In this document: piece by piece, positions 57,170 through 64,000 of the stretch
Layout of the letters: every line of letters begins with the position of its first letter
Numbering within the stretch: the stretch's first letter is position 1
Notes under the pieces: model-generated
Database searches by the model: none
The model's input: the letters and a program-made list of their open reading frames with translations, nothing else
Told to the model about the DNA's origin: nothing
Source: WHSW01 sp963749365
GTDB lineage: Bacteria; Actinomycetota; Thermoleophilia; Solirubrobacterales; 70-9
Reading direction: 5' to 3'
Length of the DNA stretch: 64,000 bases
NCBI GenBank assembly: GCA_963749365.1
Contig: CAVVME010000003.1
Location: forward strand, 1,178,001-1,242,000
Translations under genes and position numbers: made by a program

Positions 57170-59947
57170 GTGATCAGCCGGGTGCTGGTTGGAAGAGACG
57201 CCGAGCTGGATCGGATCGAGGCTCTGCTGGCTGCCGCACGCGCCGGTCGCGGCGGCGCGCTGGTGGTCCGAGGCGAACCCGGGATCGGCAAGACCGCACT
57301 GCTCGGCTCGGCGCGGGAGCGGGCCGAGGGGATGCGGATCACCCACGCCTCGGGGGTCGAGTCCGAGGTCGACCTCCCGTTCGCCACCCTCGGCGAGCTC
57401 GCGGCGCCGATCCTGGACGGGGTCGCGGAGCTGCCCGAGCCGCAGGCGGCGGCGCTCTCGGCGGCGCTGGCGCTGGCGCCCTCCGAGCGCGGGGTCGAGC
57501 GGCTGGCGATCTTCGCCGGCTTTCTCGCCCTGCTCGGCTCCGCCGCTCGCGAGCGCCCGCTGCTCGTCCTGGTCGACGACGCCCATTGGCTCGATCGGCC
57601 GTCGGCGGAGTGCCTCGGCTATGCGGCGAGGCGTCTCGACGGGCTCGGCGTCGCGCTCCTGGTCGCCGCCCGCCCGCTGACCGCGACCGAGTCGTTCACC
57701 GGCTGGGACGCGGAGGAGCTCCACCTCGAGCGGCTCGAGCGAGACGACGCGCTGGCGCTGCTCTCGAAGCTCGCGCTGGCGCCGGCGGTCGCCGAGACTC
57801 TGCTCGAGCTCTCGCTCGGCAACCCGCTGGCGCTGGTCGAGCTCCCGGCAGCGCTCAGCGACGAGCAGCGTCGCGGTGCGCTGCCGATCGCCGGGCCGCC
57901 GCGCGCCGGCGGAGCGCTCGCGGAAGCGCTGGAGCGCCGGGTCGCCGCCGCCGGGCCCGAAGCCCAGCTCCTGTTGCTGGTCGCGGCGACATCATTCGAC
58001 CGCGCGCTCGAGCCGATCGTCGCCGCTGCGCGCGACCTCGGCGTCCCCGACAGCGCGCTCGAGCGATCCGAGTCGGCAGGTCTGATCGAGACCGATGAGG
58101 GGGAGCTGCGCTTCGCGCATCCGCTGCTGCGGGGCGTCGCCTATGCGTCGGCGCCGCCCGCCGCTCGCCGCCGGGCGCACCGGGCACTCGCCGACCACAC
58201 CCAGATCGACGCCCGCGCGTGGCACCTGGCGACGGCGGCGATCGGTCCCGACGAGCAGATCGCGACCGAGCTCGACCGCGCCGCCGACCGGGGCGGCGCC
58301 CGCGGGGCGCACGAGGCGGCCGCCGACGCGCTCGAGCGGGCGGCGCAGCTGAGCGAGGTCGCGGCGACGCGCTGGAGACGACTGTTCGCGGCCGGCATCT
58401 CCGCCACCCTGAGCGGCGCCTACGAGCGCGGCGCGGCGCTGCTCGAATCCTCGGCGGAGACCGACGACCCGCTGATGCGGGCGCGAAGCCGCCACATGCT
58501 CGGCATGGTGAGCCTCAACGGAGGCATCCGCAACGCGCTCGAGAACTACCGGCTGCTGAGCGAGGAGGCGGACGCGATCGCCGCCGAGGATCCGGCGATG
58601 GCCGCCTTGCTGCACGCCGACGCCGGGGTGACGGCGACGGTCGCCGGCCTCTGCGATCTGGTCCTCGCGTCGGCGGAGAAGGCCGTCGCCTGCCTGCCCG
58701 ACGATGCGCCGCTGAGCACCCGCTGCCAGGCGTACTCGATCCACGCGATGGGCCTGGGCCTCAAGGGCCGCACGCCCGAGGCGGCCGTGGCGCTCGATCG
58801 GGCCGCGGCGCTGCTCGGGGAGGTGGAGCCGATCTCGCCCGCGGCACAGTCGATCTCGTTCGCGCTCATGGCCCGCTTCTGCACCGGCGACGTGGCGTTG
58901 CTTCGCGAGGAGACGGTGGCCTTCGCCGCCGCCGCCCGCGAGGCCCGCTCGCTCGGCATCCTGCCCTGGTTTCAGCTCCAGTCAGCCGACGCCGGCTACC
59001 GGATCGGGCGCTGGGACGAGGCCGAGGCGGAGATCGAGGAGGCGGTGGCGAACGCTGAGCTGTCGGGCCAGCTCGGCCCGCTGTCGATCGGGCTCGTGAT
59101 CCGCGCCCGGCTGCACGCCGCGCGTGGCCGCGAGCAGGCCGCCCGTGACGACGCCACCCGGGGGGTGGAGATCGGCGAGCCGGTCGCCTACGGCAGCCCG
59201 CGGCTTTGGTCCCTTTCCTGCCTCGGCTTCCTCGAGCTCTCCCTCGGCCGGATCGAGGAGGCGATCGAGGAGCTCGAGCAGGCGCAGGTGCTCGCCGACA
59301 TCGCCGGGCTCGAGGACCCGCTGATCATTCCCTGGGCCGCGGACCTGGTCGAGTCCTACGCGCGCGCCGGTCGCGGATCCGAGGCCGAGCGGCTGGCGCA
59401 GGCGTTCAGCGGCCAGGCCGAGCGCAGCGGCGCCGCGCTGGCGCTGGCGCTGGCCGCCCGCTGCCGGGGCCTGGTCGCCAAGCGCGGGTTCGAGGAGCAG
59501 TTCGAGCAGGCGCTCGAGCTGCACCGGGTGGCGGGCTCACCACTGGAGCAGGGACGCACCCTGCTCGCGTTCGGCGCTCGCCTGCATCGCGCCCGGCGGC
59601 GGGTCGAGGCCCGGGAGCGGTTGCGGGAGGCGCTCGACGTCTTCGACGAGCTCGGGGCTCGCCCGTGGAGTGCCCAGGCGCGCGACGAGCTGCGAGCGGC
59701 CGGGGCGGTCGAGCGGCGGCGGTTCGGGGACACCGACGAGCTCACCGCGCAGGAGATCCGCGTCGCCGAGGCAGTCGCTCGCGGACAGACAAACCGCGAG
59801 GTGGCCGCCGAGCTCTTCCTGAGCCCGAAGACGATTGACTTCCACCTCGGCCGCGTCTATCGCAAGCTCGGGATCCACTCGCGAACCGAGCTCGCGACGG
59901 TCGTCGCCCGAGGCGGGCTCGAGGCGGATCAGCCGAAGACGACGTAG
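57170..59947 (+). CDS. Large LuxR-family (LAL-type) transcriptional regulator
   Basis: About 925 residues. N-terminal AAA/STAND-like ATPase (P-loop GEPGIGKTALL near 32-42; Walker B LVLVDDAHWLD near 132-142), a long middle part of TPR-like helices (about 330-830) and a C-terminal LuxR helix-turn-helix (DELTAQEIRVAEAVARGQTNREVAAELFLSPKTIDFHLGRVYRKLG). It binds a ligand or partner through the TPR part and ATP, then activates promoters. GTG 57170 gives V-I-S-R-V-L-V-G-R, the usual start; ATG 57143 is possible. The 3' end overlaps the convergent gene by 19 bp. Ligand and targets unknown. Confidence 0.9.
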   Translation: MISRVLVGRDAELDRIEALLAAARAGRGGALVVRGEPGIGKTALLGSARERAEGMRITHASGVESEVDLPFATLGELAAPILDGVAELPEPQAAALSAALALAPSERGVERLAIFAGFLALLGSAARERPLLVLVDDAHWLDRPSAECLGYAARRLDGLGVALLVAARPLTATESFTGWDAEELHLERLERDDALALLSKLALAPAVAETLLELSLGNPLALVELPAALSDEQRRGALPIAGPPRAGGALAEALERRVAAAGPEAQLLLLVAATSFDRALEPIVAAARDLGVPDSALERSESAGLIETDEGELRFAHPLLRGVAYASAPPAARRRAHRALADHTQIDARAWHLATAAIGPDEQIATELDRAADRGGARGAHEAAADALERAAQLSEVAATRWRRLFAAGISATLSGAYERGAALLESSAETDDPLMRARSRHMLGMVSLNGGIRNALENYRLLSEEADAIAAEDPAMAALLHADAGVTATVAGLCDLVLASAEKAVACLPDDAPLSTRCQAYSIHAMGLGLKGRTPEAAVALDRAAALLGEVEPISPAAQSISFALMARFCTGDVALLREETVAFAAAAREARSLGILPWFQLQSADAGYRIGRWDEAEAEIEEAVANAELSGQLGPLSIGLVIRARLHAARGREQAARDDATRGVEIGEPVAYGSPRLWSLSCLGFLELSLGRIEEAIEELEQAQVLADIAGLEDPLIIPWAADLVESYARAGRGSEAERLAQAFSGQAERSGAALALALAARCRGLVAKRGFEEQFEQALELHRVAGSPLEQGRTLLAFGARLHRARRRVEARERLREALDVFDELGARPWSAQARDELRAAGAVERRRFGDTDELTAQEIRVAEAVARGQTNREVAAELFLSPKTIDFHLGRVYRKLGIHSRTELATVVARGGLEADQPKTT

Positions 59948-60234
59948 TTCAGGGTCCGGTGGTGAACGGGCCGGATCTGGTCGCCGGCGATACCGACCCG
60001 CTCGATTACGCCCAACCGTCGTGGATCGCGGGCCGCGGCCTCGGACTCGTCCCGCGAGGGCCAGAGATTGACGATCAACAGACCGTCCTCGGACTTCGCC
60101 GCCGCGTGCACGATCAGACCGTGGTCGCGACCTACGCCCGACATCACCTCCGACGACCGTCGATAGCCGTCGGCGAGCTCCTCGGGGTCGCCCGCGATTC
60201 GGGTGATGGTCAGATAGCCATCGTCCTTTGACAT
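59929..60234 (-). CDS. Small dimeric alpha/beta-barrel-type protein, MarR target
   Basis: 101 residues. Short protein of ABM/EthD-like pattern: strand DGYLTITRIAGDPEELADGYRR, then HGLIVHAAAKSEDGLLIVNLWPSRDESEAA, where the paired strand-helix units and the N-L-W core resemble monooxygenase-like dimeric barrels. No cofactor site is certain. ATG 60234 has GGAGT about 6 nt upstream. Its promoter, TTGACA-18-TATATT (60298-60327), runs through a palindrome and overlaps the start codon of the divergent marR gene, so it is almost surely repressed by that MarR. Confidence 0.75.
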   Translation of the reverse strand: MSKDDGYLTITRIAGDPEELADGYRRSSEVMSGVGRDHGLIVHAAAKSEDGLLIVNLWPSRDESEAAARDPRRLGVIERVGIAGDQIRPVHHRTLNYVVFG

Positions 60235-60263
60235 CAGAACTCCGTTCAGCCTTGGGTTGGACG

Positions 60264-60284
60264 AAAGACAGGATGGCTGTCTTT
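60264..60284. promoter_or_regulatory. MarR-type operator 1
   Basis: AAAGACAG-GATGG-CTGTCTTT: perfect 8-bp arms, 5-nt spacer. It lies in the leader of the minus-strand barrel-protein gene, 30 nt before its ATG, and upstream of the marR promoter. Shares the half-site GACAG with operator 2. Confidence 0.65.
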
Positions 60285-60297
60285 CCCCCGAAGCGGT

Positions 60298-60327
60298 AAT
60301 ATAGACAGGGTTCCTGTCCAATGTCAA
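60298..60327 (-). promoter_or_regulatory. Promoter of the barrel-protein gene with operator 2 in the spacer
   Basis: TTGACA (60322-60327), 18-nt spacer, TATATT (60298-60303) on the minus strand. The spacer contains GACAGG-GTT-CCTGTC (60304-60318, plus-strand sequence). A bound repressor would block polymerase, and would also cover the marR start region on the other strand. Confidence 0.65.
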
Positions 60328-60773
60328 GTGACGTCCCCCACGCATCTGCACGCGGTCGTCCCCAGAACCTGGGGATCCTCATGCGCGAGCCGGTTCGGGC
60401 CGGCACTGCGCTCGTCCATCAGCGCCTGGTCGAGCGCGGGCACGAGCACGTCCGCCCGCCGCACGGCAACGTGTTCCAGTTCCTCGACGAAAACGGCACT
60501 CGGGTCAGCGTGCTCGCCGAGCGGGCTCAGATCACGAAGCAGTCGATGGCCGAGCTTGTCGCCCACCTCGAGCGCCACGGCTACGTGGAGCGCGTGCCCG
60601 ACCCGAGCGACCGGCGTGCGAAGCTCGTCCGGGCCACCCGGCGCGGAAAGCAGGTCTACGCGATCGCCCGCGAGGTGGTTGCCGAGCTCGAGCTGCAGTG
60701 GACGCGGCGAATCGGGAGGGCGAGGATGCGCGAGCTGCGCGAGATCCTCGAGCAGCTCAACACCGGGCCCTGA
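60321..60773 (+). CDS. MarR-family transcriptional regulator
   Basis: 150 residues, winged helix. NLGILMREPVRAGTALVHQRLVERGHEHVRP near the start, recognition helix TKQSMAELVAHLERHGYVERVPDPSDRRAKLVRATRRGKQV (the D-x-R-D-R/A-wing pattern of MarR), then a helical dimer tail. Binds the two GACAG palindromes upstream and so controls itself and the divergent small gene. ATG 60321 lies 18 nt downstream of TAATATA, so the mRNA leader is very short. Inducer unknown; phenolic or aromatic ligands are common. Confidence 0.92.
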   Translation: MSSDVPHASARGRPQNLGILMREPVRAGTALVHQRLVERGHEHVRPPHGNVFQFLDENGTRVSVLAERAQITKQSMAELVAHLERHGYVERVPDPSDRRAKLVRATRRGKQVYAIAREVVAELELQWTRRIGRARMRELREILEQLNTGP

Positions 60774-60777
60774 GCGC

Positions 60778-62226
60778 CTAGAGCTCGGTGATCTCCGCCG
60801 CGACCTCGGCCGCGGCCTGCTTGGCGTCGGAGAACAGCATCGAGGTGTTCGGCTCGTAGAAGAGATCGTTGTCGATCCCGGCGAACCCCGGCGACAGGCT
60901 TCTCTTGATCACGATCACCTGCTGGGCCTCGGAGACCTCGATGATCGGCATCCCGGCGATCGGCGAATCGGGGTCGTTCTTGGCCGCCGGGTTGGTGACG
61001 TCGTTGGCGCCGATCACGACGGCGACGTCGGTGCGCGGCATCTCGGGGTTGATCTCGTCCATCTCGCGTAGCTTCTCGTAGGGGACGTCGGCCTCGGCGA
61101 GGAGCACGTTCATGTGCCCCGGCATCCGCCCGGCCACCGGGTGGATCGCGTAGTTGACCGAGACGCCGCGCTTCTCAAGCTCGTCGGCCATCTCCTTGAC
61201 CGCGTGCTGGGCCTGGGCGACGGCGAGCCCGTAGCCGGGGACGATCACGACCGAGTCGGCGTAGGCGAGCTTGATCGCCGCGTCCTGGGCGCCGATCGAG
61301 GTGTGCGGGCGCTCCTCGCCGGTCCCCACGCCGGCCGCCGGAGCGCCGCCGAAGCCGGAGAAGAGGATGTTGGCGACCGAGCGGTTCATCGCCGTCGCCA
61401 TCTCCAGGGTCAGGATCGTTCCGGAGGAGCCGACCAGGGTCCCGGCGACGATCAGCGCCACGTTGTCGAGCGCGAAACCGGCAGCGGCCGCCGAGAGCCC
61501 GGTCGCGGCGTTGAGCAGCGAGATCACCACCGGCATGTCGGCGCCGCCGATCGGCAACACGACGAGGTTGCCGAGCGCCGCGGCGGCGACCAGGATCAGG
61601 ATGAACAGGCCCTGCGAGGGGTCGTCGTTGTTGGCCGCGATCAGCACGCAGGCGACCACGATCCCGACCAGCAGCACGACGTTGATCACCTGCTGGCCCG
61701 GGATCGCGAGCGGCCTGGTCGGGATCAGGTCCTGGAGCTTGGCGAAGGCGATGTTCGAGCCCCAGAAGGAGACCGAGCCGATCACCGCCGAGAACAGGAT
61801 CGGGATCAAGGTGTCGAGCGGGATGTCGGCGATCGCGCCGGCGTCGATCTCGCTGATCCCGTGACGCAGCTCCGACCAGGCGATCAGCGCCACGGCGCCG
61901 CCGCCAACCCCGTTGTAGAGCGCGACCATCTGCGGCATCGCCGTCATCTGCACCCGGACCGAGGCGATCACGCCGACCGCGGTCCCGATCACGATCCCGC
62001 CGACGATCAGGCCCCAGTTGCCGATCCCGTCGAGCAGCAGCGTCGTCGCCACCGCGACCGCCATCCCGCCGGCGGCGATCAGGTTTCCCTGCTTCGCCGT
62101 CGTCGGGTGGGTGCCCCGGCGAACGCCGATGATGAAGCAGGAGAAGGCGACGATGTAGAGCAGCGTCGCCAGGTCGCCGCCGGGCTCGAGCACCGCCAAC
62201 GGGGTAGTCAGCACGTCCGCCAGCAA
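60778..62226 (-). CDS. pntB: NAD(P) transhydrogenase subunit beta
   Basis: 482 residues. About nine membrane helices (20-300), then the NADP-binding dIII domain with GYGLAVAQAQHAVKEMADELEKRGVSVNYAIHPVAGRMPGHMNVLLAEADVPYEKL and the late VIGANDVTNPAAKNDP and KRSLSPGFAGIDNDLFY. The dIII loop uses the proton gradient to drive NADH to NADPH. Lies after pntAb with only 8 nt between them. ATG 62226. Normal length; all conserved GAND/KRS motifs seen. Confidence 0.95.
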   Translation of the reverse strand: MLADVLTTPLAVLEPGGDLATLLYIVAFSCFIIGVRRGTHPTTAKQGNLIAAGGMAVAVATTLLLDGIGNWGLIVGGIVIGTAVGVIASVRVQMTAMPQMVALYNGVGGGAVALIAWSELRHGISEIDAGAIADIPLDTLIPILFSAVIGSVSFWGSNIAFAKLQDLIPTRPLAIPGQQVINVVLLVGIVVACVLIAANNDDPSQGLFILILVAAAALGNLVVLPIGGADMPVVISLLNAATGLSAAAAGFALDNVALIVAGTLVGSSGTILTLEMATAMNRSVANILFSGFGGAPAAGVGTGEERPHTSIGAQDAAIKLAYADSVVIVPGYGLAVAQAQHAVKEMADELEKRGVSVNYAIHPVAGRMPGHMNVLLAEADVPYEKLREMDEINPEMPRTDVAVVIGANDVTNPAAKNDPDSPIAGMPIIEVSEAQQVIVIKRSLSPGFAGIDNDLFYEPNTSMLFSDAKQAAAEVAAEITEL

Positions 62227-62234
62227 GCCCGTCC

Positions 62235-62579
62235 CTACTCCGGCCCTGACCCGCCCGGAGGCGAAGCCGAGGACGTGTCAGGAGATGTCTTTTCGGTGTT
62301 TGGCCGCCTGCGGGCAAACATCGAAAGCATCCGGTCGGTGACCAGGAAGCCGCCGACGATGTTGATCGTCCCGAAGGCGATCGCGATCACCCCGATCAGC
62401 TTCTCGAGCGAGTCGTCGGCGTAGCCGACCACGATCAGGCCGCCGAGCATGACGATCCCGTGGATCGCGTTGGTCTGGCTCATCAGCGGCGTGTGCAGCG
62501 TCGTCGGCACCTTCGAGATCACCTCGAAGCCGACGAACGCGGCGAGGACGAAGATCGTGATTTCGGTGATCAGGTCCAT
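62235..62579 (-). CDS. pntAb: NAD(P) transhydrogenase subunit alpha part 2 (membrane)
   Basis: 114 residues. Three helices: EITIFVLAAFVGFEVISKVP, NAIHGIVMLGGLIVVGY and LIGVIAIAFGTINIVGGFLVTDRML. The HTPLMSQTNAIHGI segment is highly typical. The C-terminal 20 residues are Pro/Ser/Glu-rich. Completes the proton channel together with pntB; splitting of the alpha subunit into Aa and Ab is common outside Proteobacteria. ATG 62579, 12 nt after the pntAa stop. Confidence 0.94.
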   Translation of the reverse strand: MDLITEITIFVLAAFVGFEVISKVPTTLHTPLMSQTNAIHGIVMLGGLIVVGYADDSLEKLIGVIAIAFGTINIVGGFLVTDRMLSMFARRRPNTEKTSPDTSSASPPGGSGPE

Positions 62580-62591
62580 GGTGGTTCGGCG

Positions 62592-63713
62592 CTACTCCTT
62601 CGCTGCTCGCTCATTCCTGATCTCCCCTTTGTGCGTGATGCAGGCGCCGGCGATGATCTCGTCCTCGAAGTCGAGCGAGAGCTCGCCGTCCTCGCCGATC
62701 ATCAGGCCGAGCAGGTTCTCGACGTTCTTCGCGTAGAGCTGCGACGCGTGGGCCGCCATCTCGGAGGGAAGGTTGACCGGCGCGATCACCTTGACCCCGT
62801 TGTCCGAGACCACGGTCCGCCGCGCTTCGGTGAGCTCGCAGTTGCCGCCCGAGTCGCCGGCGAGGTCGACGATCACCGAACCGGGGCCCATGCTCGCGAC
62901 CGCTGCCCGGGTGAGCAGGATCGGCGCCGGGCGGCCGGGGATCTGCGCGGTGGTGATGATCACGTCCTGCTTCGCGGCGTTCTCGGCCAGCGCCTCCCGC
63001 ACCTGCGCGTTCTCCTCCTCGGTCAGGGGCCGGGCGTAGCCGCCCTCCGCCTCGGCATCGGGGATGAAGTCGAGCTCCAGCGGGCGTCCCCCGAGCGAGG
63101 AGATCTGCTCCCAGGCCGCGCGCCGGATGTCGAAGCCCGAGACCACGGCGCCGAGGCGCTTCGCGGTCGCGATCGCCTGCAGCCCGGCGACACCGGCCCC
63201 GAGCACCAGCACCCGCGCCGGGGCGACCGTGCCCGCCGCCGTGGTCATCATCGGAAAGAAGCGCCCCGCCTCGCGCGCGGCGAGCAGGGTGGCGGCATAC
63301 CCGGCGACGTTCGCCTGCGAGGAGAGCGCGTCCATCGCCTGGGCGCGGGTGATCCGCGGGATCGCCTCGATCGCAAAGCTGGTCACGCCCGCGCCCGCGA
63401 GCGCCCGGTTGGTCTCGGTCGAGGTCAGCGGCGCCAGGTGTCCGATCAGGATCTGGCCCTCGCGCATGCGGCCGATCAGCTCGGTGGTCGGGACGGCGAC
63501 GCAGGTGACGACCTCGGCCCGCCAGCAGTCCTCCGCCGAGCCCAGGCTCGCGCCCGCATCGGAGTACTCGGCGTCCGGATGCCCCGACCCGTCCCCGGCG
63601 CCGGCCTCGACCACAACGCCGATCTCGCGCCCGGTCAGCGACTCGACAGTGTCCGGGATCAGCGCCACCCGACGCTCGTCCTCGGCCGTCTCTTTGGGAA
63701 CCCCGACGTTCAT
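62592..63713 (-). CDS. pntAa: NAD(P) transhydrogenase subunit alpha part 1 (NAD domain)
   Basis: 373 residues, start MNVGVPKETAEDERRVALIP. NAD-binding Rossmann loop VLVLGAGVAGLQAIATAKRLGAVV near 167-190, FDIRRAAWEQISSLG, and IITTAQIPGRPAPILLT near 263-279 (RQD loop region). It binds NAD(H) in the cytosol and works with pntAb and pntB, encoded downstream. ATG 63713 is chosen since the upstream frame has no homology. TAGGCT lies about 22 nt upstream and ACCAGGG before the ATG is a weak Shine-Dalgarno. First gene of the pnt operon. Confidence 0.95.
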   Translation of the reverse strand: MNVGVPKETAEDERRVALIPDTVESLTGREIGVVVEAGAGDGSGHPDAEYSDAGASLGSAEDCWRAEVVTCVAVPTTELIGRMREGQILIGHLAPLTSTETNRALAGAGVTSFAIEAIPRITRAQAMDALSSQANVAGYAATLLAAREAGRFFPMMTTAAGTVAPARVLVLGAGVAGLQAIATAKRLGAVVSGFDIRRAAWEQISSLGGRPLELDFIPDAEAEGGYARPLTEEENAQVREALAENAAKQDVIITTAQIPGRPAPILLTRAAVASMGPGSVIVDLAGDSGGNCELTEARRTVVSDNGVKVIAPVNLPSEMAAHASQLYAKNVENLLGLMIGEDGELSLDFEDEIIAGACITHKGEIRNERAAKE

Positions 63714-63867
63714 GCCCTGGTGAAAGCCGGGGCAGCCTAACCGAGAGCGTTGGAGCTGCGCCGTGGCCGTCTCGACGGTCGCTGAGTTGCAGGCTCGCAT
63801 TCCGCTTGCACCTGGGCCGTAGGTCTGAGAGAGTCTGGCGGTTGAGGGGGAGCACGGAGGGGGACTG

Positions 63868-64000
63868 ATGCACGGAGGCAGGCTCAATCGCGGCCGGACG
63901 GATCGCGGTCCGATCGGATCCGGTGCGGCAGCACTCGCCGTCGCCTTGGTCACCTTTGTGATCGGTGGCGGGATCGCATCGACGGCCGCCGGCCAGCAGG
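63868..64000 (+). CDS. Secreted protein, N-terminal part only (cut by window end)
   Basis: ATG 63868 follows CGGAGGGGG by 3-4 nt. The 44 visible residues have a basic, Gly-rich N-region (HGGRLNRGRTDRG) and a hydrophobic segment ALAVALVTFVIGGGIASTAAGQ, a signal peptide or anchor. Layout, ribosome site (both share GGGACTGATGC around the ATG) and length of the N-region recall the protein at 15062, so this is likely another Solirubrobacter-type surface protein. A TAGGTC at 63820-63825 is a possible -10. Nothing more can be said from the visible part. Confidence 0.6.
   Translation, partial: MHGGRLNRGRTDRGPIGSGAAALAVALVTFVIGGGIASTAAGQQ

Overview
The window is about 70% G+C and reads as a chromosome segment from a deep-branching actinobacterium, most likely Thermoleophilia / Solirubrobacterales. 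This rests on three things. First, the housekeeping order rpmE - DUF1385 - prfA - prmC - sua5 - glyA - DUF354 - MraY-like matches the actinobacterial rpmE-prfA-hemK-sua5-rfe-atp order. Second, the surface proteins at 2444 and 15062 are of types common in Solirubrobacter-like genomes. Third, many genes have Mycobacterium-like counterparts (BagA/BagB ATPases, DipZ, a regulatory-domain adenylyl cyclase, and a methyltransferase/GH57/GT4 trio). The taxonomic call is an inference. I see no rRNA, tRNA, CRISPR array, insertion sequence or prophage; the window is chromosomal and nearly gap-free.

Layout. 0-10.9 kb: a translation and cell-wall block on the minus strand, from rpmE (8.6 kb) down to the MraY-like transferase (0.08 kb), with a surface protein and an NTF2-like gene on the plus strand, then a UspA and an alpha/beta hydrolase. 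10.9-25.7 kb: short-chain/branched-chain acyl-CoA catabolism: ETF-quinone oxidoreductase, EtfA, EtfB, the two methylmalonyl-CoA mutase subunits as separate genes, an amidase, an HAD phosphatase, a frameshifted thiolase, leucyl aminopeptidase, acyl-CoA dehydrogenase and the mutase chaperone MeaB. 25.7-32.3 kb: a glycan locus (hexapeptide acyltransferase; methyltransferase - GH57 - GT4 in one tightly overlapping operon; a second methyltransferase; a cupin) resembling the mycobacterial methylglucose lipopolysaccharide genes. 32.4-38.6 kb: membrane zincin, NTF2-like protein, DipZ-like thiol oxidoreductase, adenylyl cyclase, a frameshifted LON-domain protein and gamma-glutamyltransferase. 38.7-47 kb: cell-division and envelope genes (an FtsZ with a long N-terminal extension coupled to a ParA-like ATPase, BagA/BagB-like ATPases, an unidentified 595-residue protein, an HxlR regulator, PilT). 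47-51.5 kb: tandem secreted sulfatases and the primary sigma factor. 51.8-64 kb: YihY, class II fructose bisphosphatase, an F420-type LLM oxidoreductase, a large LuxR regulator, a MarR regulator with a divergent target, proton-pumping transhydrogenase (pntB, pntAb, pntAa), and the start of a secreted protein cut by the window end.

How the genes fit together. EtfAB collect electrons from acyl-CoA dehydrogenases and ETF-QO passes them to quinone. Thiolase releases acetyl/propionyl-CoA, and the two-subunit B12 mutase with MeaB converts methylmalonyl-CoA to succinyl-CoA. A TetR-type palindrome lies over the etf promoter. The transhydrogenase and GlpX fit an organism growing on acids with gluconeogenesis.

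The most general signal is transcriptional. At more than twenty genes a -10-like box (mostly TAGnnT or TACnnT) lies only 6-11 nt before an ATG, GTG or TTG with no Shine-Dalgarno sequence, so leaderless mRNAs look dominant. A minority of genes carry a -35/-10 pair and a real leader (15062, rpoD, the MarR target). Two genes (thiolase at 20.5 kb, LON protein at 36.8 kb) each contain exactly one extra base, which is either real decay or sequence error.
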